NCBI GenBank assembly: GCA_026260175.1
Contig: JAKCWW010003219.1
Location: 3,438-49,791 of the forward strand
Direction of reading: 5' to 3'
Length of the DNA: 46,354 nt
From: Reticulitermes lucifugus
Taxonomy: Eukaryota; Arthropoda; Insecta; Blattodea; Rhinotermitidae
Shown here: one piece after another, positions 1 through 10,215 of the stretch
How positions within the stretch are numbered: position 1 is the first letter of the stretch
Layout: every line of letters begins with the position of its first letter
Program-made: the position numbers and the translations under genes
Notes under the pieces: generated by a model
The model's input: only the letters and a program-made list of their open reading frames with translations
Database searches by the model: none
Told to the model about the DNA's origin: nothing

Positions 1-135
1 ATTGTATAGGAGGCTGGGTAGGCCCCAGGGCTGGTCTGGACGTATGCGAAAAATCTCGCCCCCCCACCGGTATTCGATCCCCGGACCGTCCAGCCCGTAG
101 CGAGTCGCTATACCGACTACGATATCCCGGCCACT
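1..135 (-). mobile_element. tRNA-derived SINE (family A), head part
   Basis: Read on the - strand, this starts with a tRNA-like promoter head: an A-box-like GTAGTCGGTATAGCGAC and a B-box-like GGATCGAATACC. The family body follows (CCAGACCAGCCCTGGGGCC). At least seven further copies in the window share this head and body. The 3' part is cut off by the window start. The element is transcribed by RNA polymerase III and encodes no protein. Assignment rests on the shared sequence and the tRNA-like boxes. Confidence 0.7.
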
Positions 136-162
136 ATATATATATATATATATATATATATT
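134..162. repeat. (TA)n microsatellite
   Basis: A run of about 14 TA units lies between two SINEs of opposite orientation. Microsatellites often grow at SINE borders. No other function is visible. Confidence 0.9.
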
Positions 163-183
163 GGTGCTCCCAGAGGATGGGGA

Positions 184-475
184 TGGCGGTGGCGCAGTTG
201 GTTCAGGCACTGCGCCACAAGCCAGAAGGTCGCGGGTTCGATTGGAATTTTTCATTGTCATAATCCCTTCGGCCGCACTATGGCCCTGGGGTCGACTCAG
301 CCTCTAACACAAATGATTACTAGGGAATATTTCCTGGGGTGAAGGCGGCCAGTGCGTAGGGCTGACGACCTTACAACCTCCACGTGCCGATTGTCTTGAA
401 ATCTGGGATCCTCAACCTCCTGGAATCCTCCAGGCCTGTCCACGACTGTACAGGGCTTGCTTTAGCTTTTACTCC
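184..475 (+). mobile_element. tRNA-derived SINE (family B)
   Basis: The tRNA-like head has an A-box (TGGCGCAGTTGGTTCAGGC) and, 30 bases on, a B-box-like GGTCGCGGGTTCGATTGG. A body of about 230 bp follows with no long reading frame. Its head differs from family A, so this is a second SINE family. The 3' boundary is approximate: the module at 476-505 (CTGAAGA ... GAAAC) follows directly and may be its tail or a separate repeat. Confidence 0.6.
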
Positions 476-560
476 CTGAAGATGGATATAAGTGATAGCC
501 GAAACATGTAGGAGTGATTATCTACTTATGAACAAGTGCAATTTGTTGGTAATAAAGTTA
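476..560 (+). repeat. CTGAAGA...GAAACATGTAGGAG module
   Basis: CTGAAGA (476-482) and GAAAC (501-505) are separated by a weakly paired segment. The motif GAAACATGTAGGAG and a tail ending near GTTGGTAATAAAGTT follow. A second copy on the - strand at about 40050-40141 shares both the core and the tail, so this is a dispersed repeat end. The core matches the conserved letters of a hammerhead ribozyme; activity is unproven. Confidence 0.5.
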
Positions 561-2400
561 TTTACCTTCTAGTTCATTTTGGTTGCAAAACTCTTTCACA
601 GCCTCGATACTCAAGGTTGCTTTTTTTCCATTCCCATTAAAATTGTGGATTTTCCCCCCAGACACGATAGACTGAATGAACATTTTACAGTGCTTGACTT
701 GTGGTGCCGGGACGAGAGGGTTCATTTACACTCCAGTCTCGGTGGCATTGCATGTCTCGTGGGTTCGTGTCCAGGCTGTGTCTGTCCGTCGGTCTGGCCA
801 CGGCCGGTCGATACAGCAGGGCCCCTACGTACGATAACATAACGTAGAGTGCTGTTTATTTTTTATTCTGGCTATATCTGCCTCAGGAAAGATCTTTTAT
901 TAACGAACTGGAAGGGAATGCATGCTTTTTTTTAAAAGAATGTTGTGCATATTTGAGGCGTTCTGCGGATAAACGTGTAAGGTGTTGCCTGAAAAATCAA
1001 ATTAGACGGTATATGGTCAACCTCTTATCTTCGAAACCCCATCTGATTGTCATAAATGAACCCTCCCATTGCACAGTGAATTTTTTATATGAGCGCAAAA
1101 AGAAGTGAACGAATCGGACGGGTTTCCTATCAAGTCGGGCCGACTCATTGTACAGGGTGGTTATAAATAACATGCTTAAAGTGTATACTGGGAAAAGTAA
1201 AAGCTGTGTGCATTGATGAGATCTGTAGCGCATAAAAACCCGTCCAGTTTTGATTGCCACTTGATAGATACCAATGTGACCCCACTGGTGATTCTACACG
1301 TCAGGACGGTAATGAGTGTTATTCCAAACACTGAATCACTGGGCGTAATCCTTTAGACATTTTGTCTTTGGAGGTGGGGGTAGGAAATGGTATGATTGTC
1401 GACACTCCTCTCTCCCATGCATCCAAATCTCGACGAACTCAAACTTCACGTTAGAGTCGATGTAGTTGTGAATTATTTGGCATGTAGGTCTTATCCAATG
1501 TTAGGGATTGGACAGATTATTGTTTCCGTGTGTGGAATCACCGGTGCTGCTTGAGCTGAAATCTGATATGACAATAAAAAACTCCAGACTTTTTTTATGC
1601 TCAATAAATGTCTTTACTCAGCAGATCTTACCTTTTAGAATAGATTTTTGGGAGTTTAAAAATCGCTGTGTGTGAAAATATAACGCGTTACGTTCTGTCG
1701 ATGCTATAGCTATGTGTTAGAAGTCAGAGTAATTTTGAACACTTTAAAAGAACCGCTTTGACAAGTATTTCGAAATGTGACGAAGTGTGAAGCTTACCTG
1801 CAAGTACAGGGGCGTCATTTTGAACATATTTTGTGATTTAAGGTAAGAATAGCCAGTGCAGTGCTGAGTCTTGACGAATACACTTAGGTTCCGTTACTTG
1901 CGGGAAGAACGGGTCGCAATTTCTCGGCAAATTCAGGGTTTATCAGGGGAAACTTACGCTTGGTTTACGCAGTGTAATATGATGAAAATCCCATATATAA
2001 CATGTTAAGACGACCTAAGAATCGTGGTCAGATTCCTAGCAAGAAATTTTTCTCTTTTCAAAGGCGCCCAAGCCGACTGTACGTCCTACCCAAATCAAAG
2101 ATTGGCGGCGAGAGCTCCTACGAAACCTCGCACCACCCGACGTCGTCGTCATCATCACCATCATTATCACCACCACCATCATCATTATTTGTATAATATT
2201 TGTTCGCATAATCGTAGAAGCAAACGGAAGTTCTGCGTTGTCTGCACCAGTCTCCTGGTAGTCTTTTTCCCATGATCGGCCCTCATGGCTGCAAAGTTGC
2301 AAGTAGAATGCGACAGAGAAGGGGTTGAACCTGTTGCATCAAACGTTATAGTCAGGTTGCTGCGGTATGGCTGCCATGTTGCTGTTGTGTCCAGTTAGAC
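561..2400. other. No recognised gene
   Basis: This stretch contains only short reading frames without family resemblance. By eye it is richer in CpG than the Rnd introns. It holds a (CAT/CAC)n low-complexity patch at about 2148-2190. A 5' part of the downstream Rnd gene could lie here, but no P-loop-encoding exon (GxxxxGKT/S in a Rho context) was found on the + strand. Confidence 0.5.
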
Positions 2401-3052
2401 CAGTGATGGGCAACCTTGAGGTATACGGGCCAGATCAAGAGAAAAAACTGTTTGTCGGGCACAATATGAATAATGTATATTTTTATATGTATTATTAATG
2501 ATAATATCCTGTCTTCAATAGTGCCAATGTTGGGGCGGTAAAACTTATTTGAAATTTTTCATAACATTTTGAATTAATCGTAAAAACTTGAAACTAACCT
2601 TACCTAGGTGAGTCGTTACTTGTGTCTTTTTTGTAATAAATCCTGAGTAGAATTAACTGAGCACACATGAATAATGTTATTTGCGTTCAGTTTGTTCTTT
2701 CTCGTGCACCTTTTTATTCACTGTTCACCGCTCTTCACGAAAAAACAAAAGACTTATTAGAGAAAACCGACCCTGCTTATTAGTCACTAAAATGTATGTG
2801 GAAATACTTGAGAAGTTGCGACATGAAAACAGCGCAGTAGCTAACTTTTTATGTGAGGTGAAACTTCTGTTTGTATTTTGGTGTGAAAGGTATGTTGCAT
2901 TGTCGCTAATGCAACGTATTTTTGTACAATATTTTCTATGAATGCGCATATATAATTATTCCTCGAGTTCCATATATTTTTGTTTCGTGTTTGTGAAATT
3001 AGATGGCAGGCCGCATTGTGAAGGTGGAAGGGCTGCATTTTTTTAATCGCTG
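2401..3052. mobile_element. hAT-like non-autonomous DNA transposon (652 bp)
   Basis: The left end reads CAGTGATGGGCAACC. The right end, read inward, is CAGCGATTAAAAAAATGCAG. Both ends begin CAG-GAT, as hAT termini do. Flanks are AGTTAGAC (2393-2400) and GTCTAGAC (3053-3060), an imperfect 8-bp duplication that matches over its last five bases. A GC-rich block near the right end (GGCAGGCCGCATTGTG) is typical of hAT MITE ends. No transposase reading frame is inside. The imperfect site duplication suggests an old insertion. Confidence 0.55.
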
Positions 3053-3060
3053 GTCTAGAC

Positions 3061-3367
3061 TCAGTATAAAATGCACGGTTCATATATCAGTCGTGTGTTC
3101 TGTGTTGTGACGTACGGCAGGATCTACACGTAGGGTACGTAACACGCGGCATACATTCAAAGGTACCGAAGCTGGTTTGACGGTCCTGTTCATCCACGAG
3201 ATATTAACTAAATCGTGAATGGACGGCACTGCATAATGATACGTAACTTAACACGTCACTGCTCTTGTTGGGTCAGTGAAATGAAGGGGCTTGCTGTAGC
3301 CTGACATGAAATAAGGATGGGGAGGAAGTATAAGAGATGTGTTTTGTCACAGGGATGCTGATGAACA
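3061..3367. other. No recognised feature
   Basis: This is unique-looking sequence between the hAT-like element and the palindromic repeat. No exon, RNA gene or repeat was recognised. Confidence 0.4.
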
Positions 3368-3573
3368 TCCAAGTCTTCTGGGATGTTACATCATGTCGAC
3401 GGTAGTAGTACGCTTCTATTACCGACGTTTCGGAGGAGCGTGCTGCCTCCATCAGGGTGTAGCAATCCAACTCTTCTTGGACTGCTACACCCTGAAGAGG
3501 GAGACAGTACGCTGCTCTGAAACTCCAGTAACTATTTGCCAGTTGACATGGCATGATATCCTAGAAGGCTTAG
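3368..3573. mobile_element. Palindromic repeat family P, copy 1
   Basis: The left end (CAAGTCTTCTGGGATGT) and right end (ATATCCTAGAAGGCTTA) are inverted copies. So are the inner blocks GACGTTTCGGAGGAGCGTGC and the decayed CTGCTCTGAAACTCC. Related copies lie at 26778-26959, 27062-27223, 37480-37662 and 38689-38870. No protein is encoded. The size and terminal inversion fit a MITE or foldback element; the parent family was not recognised. Confidence 0.65.
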
Positions 3574-4205
3574 GTTTTCATTGTGAAATCTCTTTAACAT
3601 AAGCCACTTTAAAATCGAAGTGTGGACTAGATTGTAGGATAATAGGGTTTTAAATGGATGTGAGAGAAATAGGGTGTGAACTGGAGGGCTCAACTGGCTT
3701 GGAAGGGTAGTGGGTATTGTCAATGGTAAATATTGTGGTTGTATTTTTAGAGAAGTTCTTTACATGTGTTATTTGATGATGCTGTCAATTGCTGATATTA
3801 TATAGCATCGGCAATAGGTGGATGAATGAGCATGGTGCACTGGTGGAATAATACTTATGGAAAAACGGAAGTACTCGGAGTAAAACCTGCCCCAGTGCCA
3901 CTTTCTCTGCCACATTTAACAGATTTGTTTAAAGTTTACAAGGAACCAACACATGATTGGTAGGAGCAAGCATGTGGTTGTTATTTTGGTGGTGGCAAAA
4001 AGCAAGTAGCATGTTCCTATCGATGATATTGCTGCACTGTCATTACAGCAGTCTGTACTGCCAGTATTTGTTTTACTCTATTTAAACACTTTCACAGTAA
4101 TTATCTTCCTTTGGCTGCAGTTAGCAAGCATGTTTTTGTCACAACAAAGCTGTCAGTAGCAACAAGATGTACAGGGAGATGACTGATAACAGTTTGATGT
4201 TGCAG
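3574..4205. other. Probable intron upstream of first visible Rnd exon
   Basis: There is no coding signal. A TTGATGTTGCAG acceptor with a preceding T-rich stretch ends this segment at 4205. It is probably an intron of the Rnd-like gene, because the next exon starts in the middle of the G domain. Confidence 0.5.
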
Positions 4206-4293
4206 GTATACTCTCCAACTGGGTTTGAGAAATATGCCTGCACATATACTGTTGGGGATTACAGAATCCACTTTGTGGTGTGGGACACTTCAG
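4206..4293 (+). CDS. RND3: Rnd exon a (switch I, start of switch II)
   Basis: The acceptor is TTGCAG and the donor CAG|GTAAGT. The 88 bases start in phase 0 at Val and end after one base of the Gly codon of WDTSG. It encodes the effector loop with the conserved Thr and the strand before switch II. A near-copy of its 3' end with an identical donor follows 56 bp downstream. Confidence 0.88.
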
Positions 4294-7200
4294 GTAAGTC
4301 CCATAATGCGGGATCTGCATAATACACTTTGTGATGCGGGATATTCCAGGTAAGTGGAGCATACACAATCACTTCATGGGCCCGTCAATCATGGTTTGGG
4401 GTGTTTTAGGCGAGTTCCTCTACATGTGGTAAATGAAACCTCTAGATGGTTTATGGTGTGGTCTGAATATGACAAGACTGTCTCTCATTGGGATAAAACA
4501 TGCATAGCTAAGCAGCAAGTAATAGAGTTTGTTGATTCCTCTTCTTTAGCAAACATTATCTTATTTGGGTATCACATTTATTAAGCATTAAAGGAATGTA
4601 GTATCATAAATTCTTACACAGTGTGCATAGTGCTTCTGTCTGCTTCGTTGAAATCAAGCAATTCCAGTAATATGAGTGGCAATATATATACTGATAAAAC
4701 TTGAATGCTGTGTTCTGTATGAACACTGCCAGTATCTCTTCTTGTTATGTTATTTCATATTCCTTTGTCAAGATCTTATATGTCAGTTATCTTAAAAATT
4801 ACACATTTATAATGAAATACTGTAGTTCAATCTTTTATTTTATTCCTGCGTGGGAATTCCATTGTGACTTGATCCATAGTGATAGTAATGTAATGTTTAT
4901 CTTTTTTGAGGTGCATTCACAAGGGAGCTGCAAAAAGCAACATTCTTGTTATATTTGTTTGTTCATCTGTCCACATGGAATAATGCGGCACCCACCATTT
5001 GGAATCTGTTGATACGTTCTGATTTTGGTTAAAATCCGACATAAATAACAGACTTTACATGAATACCACATTTAAGACATCTATCATGACTGGCCTTTAT
5101 AATGATGATGGAATGTGTTCTTTGTGAGGTATGAAGTGAGGCCATGGTTGATCTTTATAATGGAGACAAACTATTATCTGTGAGGTATGAGCTGAGGCCA
5201 AAGAAACAGTTGATGATTGAAATATAACGTTTGAGCATGATCCATTGTAAATCTCCCAATTTACAGAGGACTGCCATCATTACTGAGTTGAAATCAGAAA
5301 TCTGTGTCATGATTCACACTGCATAGGACAACACAGCTGGTACATCCAAGCAGCAGGCTCAGGTCCCAAAATTATGTGGTCTACACTGAGAGTGATGGTT
5401 TGTTGTGTTGGTGTTCCAGGCACAGGTGCATATGATAATGTGCGACCCCTTGCATATCAGGATGCCAAAGTATTCCTTCTGTGCTTCAGGGTGAGCGATC
5501 CTGATTCTCTGGACAATGCTGTGAGCAAGGTGTGTGATCTCTGTGTGTTACAGTGGGGTGAATATTTTGTGAATTGTGTTGCTAATCTTGTGTAATGTGT
5601 GAGTTATTGTTTTTCAGATGTGTATACCTCTTATGTTCATAGATGCCAGCATTAAGGTACAGTAGAACCCTGTTAAGAAGTCTTTCAAGGGACTAGAGGA
5701 TTAGGGACTCCTTAAGCAGGAAGACTTATTAAGATGGAAGCTTATTAAAAGCAATAGAATTTCGGGACTTTAAAAATCAGACTTCTTACAGGGGAAAACT
5801 TCTTATGCGGGGACTTCTTATCCGGGTTCTACTGTATTTGCCACATGTTTCATCCTGATGACATATTGCAGTACTTACTTGGAAATGATAGCTGTAGCAT
5901 GTCTGATATTGACATTTCTTAATGGCATATGACTTTCCAAATTTGTACAACTGGCACTGTTTGGTGCGTTTGTAAGTTGTTAACCTTCCACACTTTTTCT
6001 TTGGAGCCACAGGAAGCCTTGTTTTATTCATACTTTGTTTTTATTGTTTGTGAGACTTGGACAATAAGCCCATTTACAGCCTGGCACTATGTTATCACTT
6101 TTTTATGTACTGTTATTTTTAAGTAATTTTGAAGCTTTAATTCCATCTTATTGTTGGGTACCGTTGCACTAACGAATATGCACATTTTATACCCTGTTGA
6201 TGGATGTATTTCTAAACCACACTTCTTTTACAGTTGTAAAGTAGACGTAGATGCTAGGGTGCCATTAAAACCTCTGCATGCAATCTCTCACTCTCTCACT
6301 CACGCTCTGACATGTGCACAAGAAGTATGATTGGTAAGCTGTGTGTTACAGTAAGAGATAGTACTCTGTTAGTGAGTAAGCCTATGTCATATGCATGAAT
6401 ACAGCTTGTGAGTTATGTGTTACCGCAGTTTTATATGGGAGTTATGTGAAGTGACAAGGTACATACTGTGCGAGTTACACATTGCAGCATGAGCCATATT
6501 GTATGAATAAGATGGTGTAGCATTATCCACACTGTGTGAGTTATGCATTGTAGCAAGATTCATACTGTGTGGCTTATGTGTTTAGCATGATCCATACTGT
6601 GTGAGTTGTGTGTTGTAGCATGATACATACTGCATTACTTGTGTGTGCTTAGCGTGATCCATGCTGTGTGACGTGTTGTAGTGTGATCCGTAGTGTGTGA
6701 GTTATTGGTTGTAGCATGATCTGTACTGTGTGAGTTATGTTATGGCATAATCCATACTGTGCGAGTTACATGTTGTGGCATGATGCACCCTGTGTGACAT
6801 GTTGTAGCATGATCCATACTGTGAGTTATTTGTTGTAGTTGTAACATGATCCATATTGTATGATTTATTTGTTGGAGCATGATCTATACTGTAGGAGCTG
6901 TATGTTGTAGTGTGATCCACACTGTGTATTTTATATGTTGGAGCATGATCTATACTGTAAGAGCTGTATGTTGTAGTGTGATCCACACTGTGTGATTTAT
7001 ATGTTGGAGCATGATCTATACTGTACGAGCTGTATGTTGTAGTATGATCCACACTGTGTGAGTTATTTGTTGCAGCATGATCCACACTGTGTGAGTTATT
7101 TGTTGCAGCATGATCCATACTGTGAGAGTTATTTGTTGCAGCATGATCCACACTGTGTGAGTTATTTGTTGCAGCATGGTCCATACTGTGTGAGTTATTT

Positions 7201-8241
7201 GTTGCAGCATGATCCATACTGTGTGAGTTATTTGTTGCAGCATGATCCATACTATGTGAGTTATGTGTTCATCATGATCCGTACTATGTGACTTAATATG
7301 CTGTATCATCATTGATAGTCTGATTTGTATATTGCATCAAAATACATCATTGTATGTTGTAACATTACGCAGACCACTTTCTCTGACATGAATGTTGTTG
7401 GACAGTAGATTATTTCGATGTATTTTATGTACACTTAGAAGTTAGGCACTGCATTGTTGCAGTGGCACCCTGAGATCCAGACACACTGTGACACCACTCC
7501 TGTGATCCTGTGTGGTTGCCAAAGTGACCTGCGCAATGACATTGAGACCATCTCTAATCTTGCCAAGCAGAGACGCATACCAGTCACCTCTGAACAGGTA
7601 ATATGCCAGCATTCATTTGTTACACCATTGAATGGCAAATATGCTCAACTTATGGGGACCCTGAAATCTTGTTTCCTCCATTTGAACAGAATTTCTGAGT
7701 ACATGATCATGTTATGAGCCTTTTGTAATATTTTAAGATATGATGCACTTGCTCAGGTTCCAACTTAAGATCTGCAAAGGCATGCATTCTGACACTGCAC
7801 TCTACTAGCGTCATATTTTGCGATGATGCAACAGAGTGACCGTGTACAGTAGATGCAGATAGTTTAGATAATAATGTGGTCAGTGATGTACAACAGAACT
7901 ATATATTCACCTGAATAATAAGTGTACTTTTCAGCATAGTTGCATCATGCAGATATACATTTTATCAGCACTGGGAGCTCCAAAAGTACACTGACAGGTA
8001 TGTTTTACAGGCTGTGACAGTGAGTAGACAAGTTGGTGCTATGACATACGTGGAAACATCTGCCAAGACATCAAGCAAAGCTGTGAAGGATGCATTTGAA
8101 GTGGCAGCTCTGGCTGCACTGGGCAAGCTGAACAAGAACCACTCAGTGCTTCAGAGACAGAGAGCATATACCCAGCAGAAGAGCAAGCTGGACCTGAAAG
8201 CTGAGCTGAAGGGACGTGCCAAAAGCTGCAGCATCATGTGA
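4206..8241 (+). CDS. RND3: Rnd/RhoE-type atypical Rho GTPase, 5'-partial (4 exons)
   Basis: Joined exons 4206-4293, 5420-5529, 7463-7597 and 8011-8241 give 187 residues and a stop with no frame break. Visible domain order: switch I (YSPTGFEKY), switch II (WDTSG then YDNVRPL), the G4 region (GCQSD), G5 (ETSAK), a basic tail (KGRAKS) and the CAAX box CSIM; a terminal Met favours farnesylation. YDNVRPL and GAMTYVETSAK are typical of the Rnd subfamily. The catalytic Gln of WDTAGQ is absent, as in Rnd proteins, which are GTPase-deficient, stay GTP-bound and antagonise RhoA at membranes. The usual Rnd length is about 230-245 residues, so about 50 N-terminal residues with the P-loop are missing, presumably on an upstream exon. 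G4 has Gln-Ser-Asp instead of Lys-x-Asp. Rnd1, 2 and 3 cannot be told apart here; the symbol stands for the subfamily. Confidence 0.88.
4271..4411 (+). repeat. 56-bp tandem duplication carrying a decoy splice donor
   Basis: Copy 1 (from 4271) is the exon end plus donor. Copy 2 (from 4327) repeats it with few changes and again reads CAGGTAAGT, with GT at 4350-4351, exactly 56 bp after the real donor. A third, decayed copy ends at TAGGCGAGT (about 4407-4415), where GT has become GC. Use of the second donor would read GGT AAG TCC and reach an in-frame TAA within ten codons. Confidence 0.8.
5093..5200 (+). repeat. Two-copy tandem repeat (about 57 bp) in Rnd intron
   Basis: Two diverged units run from CTTTATAATG to GAGGCCA, at about 5093-5144 and 5150-5200. 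Both contain TGTGAGGTATGA. The repeat is intronic with no visible coding role. Confidence 0.65.
5420..5529 (+). CDS. RND3: Rnd exon b (switch II and following helix)
   Basis: The acceptor is TTCCAG and the donor AAG|GTGTGT. The 110 bases complete the split Gly codon and then give 36 codons, ending in phase 0 at NAVSK. It contains TGAYDNVRPLAYQDA, the Rnd-type switch II in which Gln61 is not present. Confidence 0.9.
5660..5834. mobile_element. TA-flanked MITE (pogo/mariner type), 175 bp
   Basis: The ends CAGTAGAACCCTGTTAAGAA and, inverted, CAGTAGAACCCGGATAAGAA form near-perfect terminal inverted repeats. They are flanked by TA on both sides (5658-5659 and 5835-5836). The inside repeats variants of GACTTCTTA and has no reading frame. 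TA target sites and a CAGTnGAACCC end fit the Tc1/mariner superfamily, pogo/Tigger branch. It sits in a Rnd intron. Confidence 0.8.
6440..7290 (+). repeat. 33-bp minisatellite in Rnd intron
   Basis: The unit is about GTTATTTGTTGCAGCATGAT plus CCATACTGTGTGA, 33 bp long. Six clean units run from 7062 to about 7260 at exact 33-bp spacing. Upstream units are more diverged and vary between about 33 and 48 bp, so the array has an old and a young part. Because 33 is a multiple of three, long false reading frames of 11-residue repeats appear on both strands; they are not genes. Confidence 0.9.
7463..7597 (+). CDS. RND3: Rnd exon c (G4 region)
   Basis: The acceptor is TTGCAG and the donor CAG|GTAATA. 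The 45 codons run from WHPEIQ to PVTSEQ in phase 0. It encodes VILCGCQSDLR, the G4 position, where the canonical Lys before Asp is replaced by Gln-Ser. It also contains LAKQRRIPVTSEQ, close to the Rnd consensus (SKQRLIPVTHEQ). Confidence 0.92.
8011..8241 (+). CDS. RND3: Rnd exon d (G5, basic tail, CAAX) and stop
   Basis: The acceptor is TTTACAG. The 76 codons and TGA encode the G5 motif ETSAK, the last helix, a Lys/Arg-rich linker and the C-terminus KSCSIM. The CAAX Cys is the fourth residue from the end, as required for prenylation. Confidence 0.92.
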   Translation, partial: AVTVSRQVGAMTYVETSAKTSSKAVKDAFEVAALAALGKLNKNHSVLQRQRAYTQQKSKLDLKAELKGRAKSCSIM

Positions 8242-9521
8242 CCCACCTGACCCACTGACCGGGGCAACAACTGCCCCATTATGTGAGCAGCAGGACCCCT
8301 GCAGGCAGTGGGTCACACATATCAGTCAAACAAACATTCTCACCCTGTGATTATAGGCTTCACTAGCTGGTTGGAACAACCCTGTCTGCTTGGTCAACTG
8401 GTGGGTCCAGGCTGTGTAGTTGGGTTAGCCACTTACCTGCTGGATCAGCTGGGGAGTCCAGGCTTGTTTTGAGCCCGACTGCTCAGTTCTGTTAGTCTCT
8501 GTATCTGCTTGATCACCTGGTGGGTCCAACCTAAATGTCAGACTAGATGGAAGAGCACCAAGACTGGTGTCTATTGCACTCGGTTGTTTGAAGCACCTGT
8601 CACTAGTTTGAATGGGGTGAGCTTTGCTGCCTTCAGTGACTGAGGTAAAGCTATCTATGATCACTATATTAGCACTAATGTGATGCAGGACCTCGTTTTT
8701 TCATGTTGGTAGCTAAACTCTGTTAAATTTATGCATTTGGAAAATATAGGAATGTTACATGTTACATTGTTTAATATTGTCAATTTACACAGTCAGGTAA
8801 CCTCATTGTTCACCCTTAACACACAGCCTTGAATTTTTAATTCATCAGTTCCAAATTAAATAATCAGTAACTAAAGTTTGTTAATATTTAAGATGTTTTA
8901 AATTTTTGTATCTGAAGATAAGAACATTGGTTAGAGCTTGGATCCTCAAGTTCTTTGTTTACCTGAGTACAAAGATTACTTTCTTGTACCCTGGTAGCAC
9001 TGAGGACCCATGTGCCTCTACATTGCAGAAAGGGAGCAGGCCTCCTTCAGTGCATTTGATACAAGCTGTTATTTTAAAGTGGTGTTGAGTGAATTTTTTT
9101 TGGAACAGAAGCAAAATCTTTAAGCTTGGATGTTTTAATATTTAGAGTTGGTAGCATTGACAATATTTTAGGAATGTTCACAGCATTCAAGATGCAGTAC
9201 TATAACTAGATGAGTTGCCTGAGAACTCGTGGAGGAACAAGTATACAGACATTACTGTTATGTGCAACCTGCAGGGAATGCATGTCTAGGTATGGCACTC
9301 ACATGTGTTGTATTAGACAGCCACAGATGCGGCTTGTGCTCTGAGTCTGGGACAAGACTTCAAGAATATGTTTCATGAGTTCCTATTTATTTAGCATGCA
9401 TGCATATGTTTATTTAGTACTAGATGAGATATAAGGAGTTTTGTGTTTGCTATGTGGCTAATAGCAATCAGTCATGGTATAATTCTTGCATTTTTATGGA
9501 ATGACTGAGGACACCTGAAAT
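8242..9521 (+). other. Rnd 3'UTR and downstream sequence
   Basis: No coding frame follows the stop. A possible poly(A) signal ATTAAA lies at 8855-8860; no AATAAA was seen before it. The UTR start holds diverged repeats (8386-8535). The true 3' end is unknown. Confidence 0.45.
8386..8535 (+). repeat. Three diverged repeats in the probable Rnd 3'UTR
   Basis: Units start at about 8386, 8437 and 8505 and share CTGCTnGnTCAnCTGGnGnGTCCA. Spacing is 51 and 68 bp. They lie within 300 bases of the stop, so they are probably transcribed. Confidence 0.65.
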
Positions 9522-9921
9522 CAGGTTAGCAATCTGCTGAGGTCAAACCTGTGGCTTAAAGTCTCAGAGATAGCTTCTGAGTGACAGTATAATGGCCTCA
9601 GCTGGGCAATGGTGAAACCGACCATGGAGAAATATGATGTTAAGATTAAAGGGGTGGGTAGTAACCAGCCATTACACCTGTGGATCTGTCTCTTGTGAGT
9701 TTCCTTTCTGGAAGTTCTGCACTTCTGATGATGCACTGTAGTTTGGAGTCACATGGCTTCTTGATGTGGATGGAATTTCTATTCAGCTAGAACTGGACAG
9801 TCACGCAGAACATAAGAGGCAAATTTGTTTTTCACTGGAGAATATTTGCTAGTCACAAGATGAATGTGTCCAGTGAGGAATCAGTGGGTTCTTATTCGAC
9901 TCAGTCACATAGTTATTCTGG

Positions 9922-10215
9922 GGCTGAGACTGCAGTGTCAGTATGGTGATTAGGCTACAGGCTGGATGATACATGATTGGAATCCTGGCAGGGGCAAGAG
10001 ATTTTTCTTTTCTCCAAAAATGTCCTGACTGGTTCCAGGGCCAACCCAGCCTCCTGTTCAGTGGGTACAAGGGTCTCTTTCTGTAAAGGTAACAACTGGG
10101 GCGTGAGGCTGTCCACTCACCTGCGTCATGAGCCAATGTTAAGAGTGATTGGAAGTATGACTCCACTCTGCCTATATGCCTTCATGGTGTGTACAGGGAC
10201 AACTTTACCTTTACC
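9922..10215 (+). mobile_element. tRNA-derived SINE (family A)
   Basis: The head (TGGTGATTAGGCTACAGGCTGG) and B-box region are mutated. The body has GGGCAAGAGATTTTTC, CCAACCCAGCCTCCTGTTCAGTGGGTAC and the tail CTATATGCCTTCATGG, all family A marks. It separates the RNase H and C-terminal parts of the LINE, so it inserted after the LINE. Confidence 0.75.

Noticed and set aside
1-240. Possible tRNA genes from A-box and B-box motifs
   Set aside because: The heads are mutated, do not close a full cloverleaf as read by eye, and continue into SINE bodies.
1186-1215. GGGAAAAGT as a possible P-loop codon run for the missing Rnd exon
   Set aside because: The reading TGKSKS lacks the Rho context GDxxxGKT/S and is not followed by a matching exon end.
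6735-7312. Long - strand frames of 11-residue repeats (DHAATNNSHS type)
   Set aside because: They are the 33-bp intronic minisatellite read in frames without stops; several frames on both strands are open alike.
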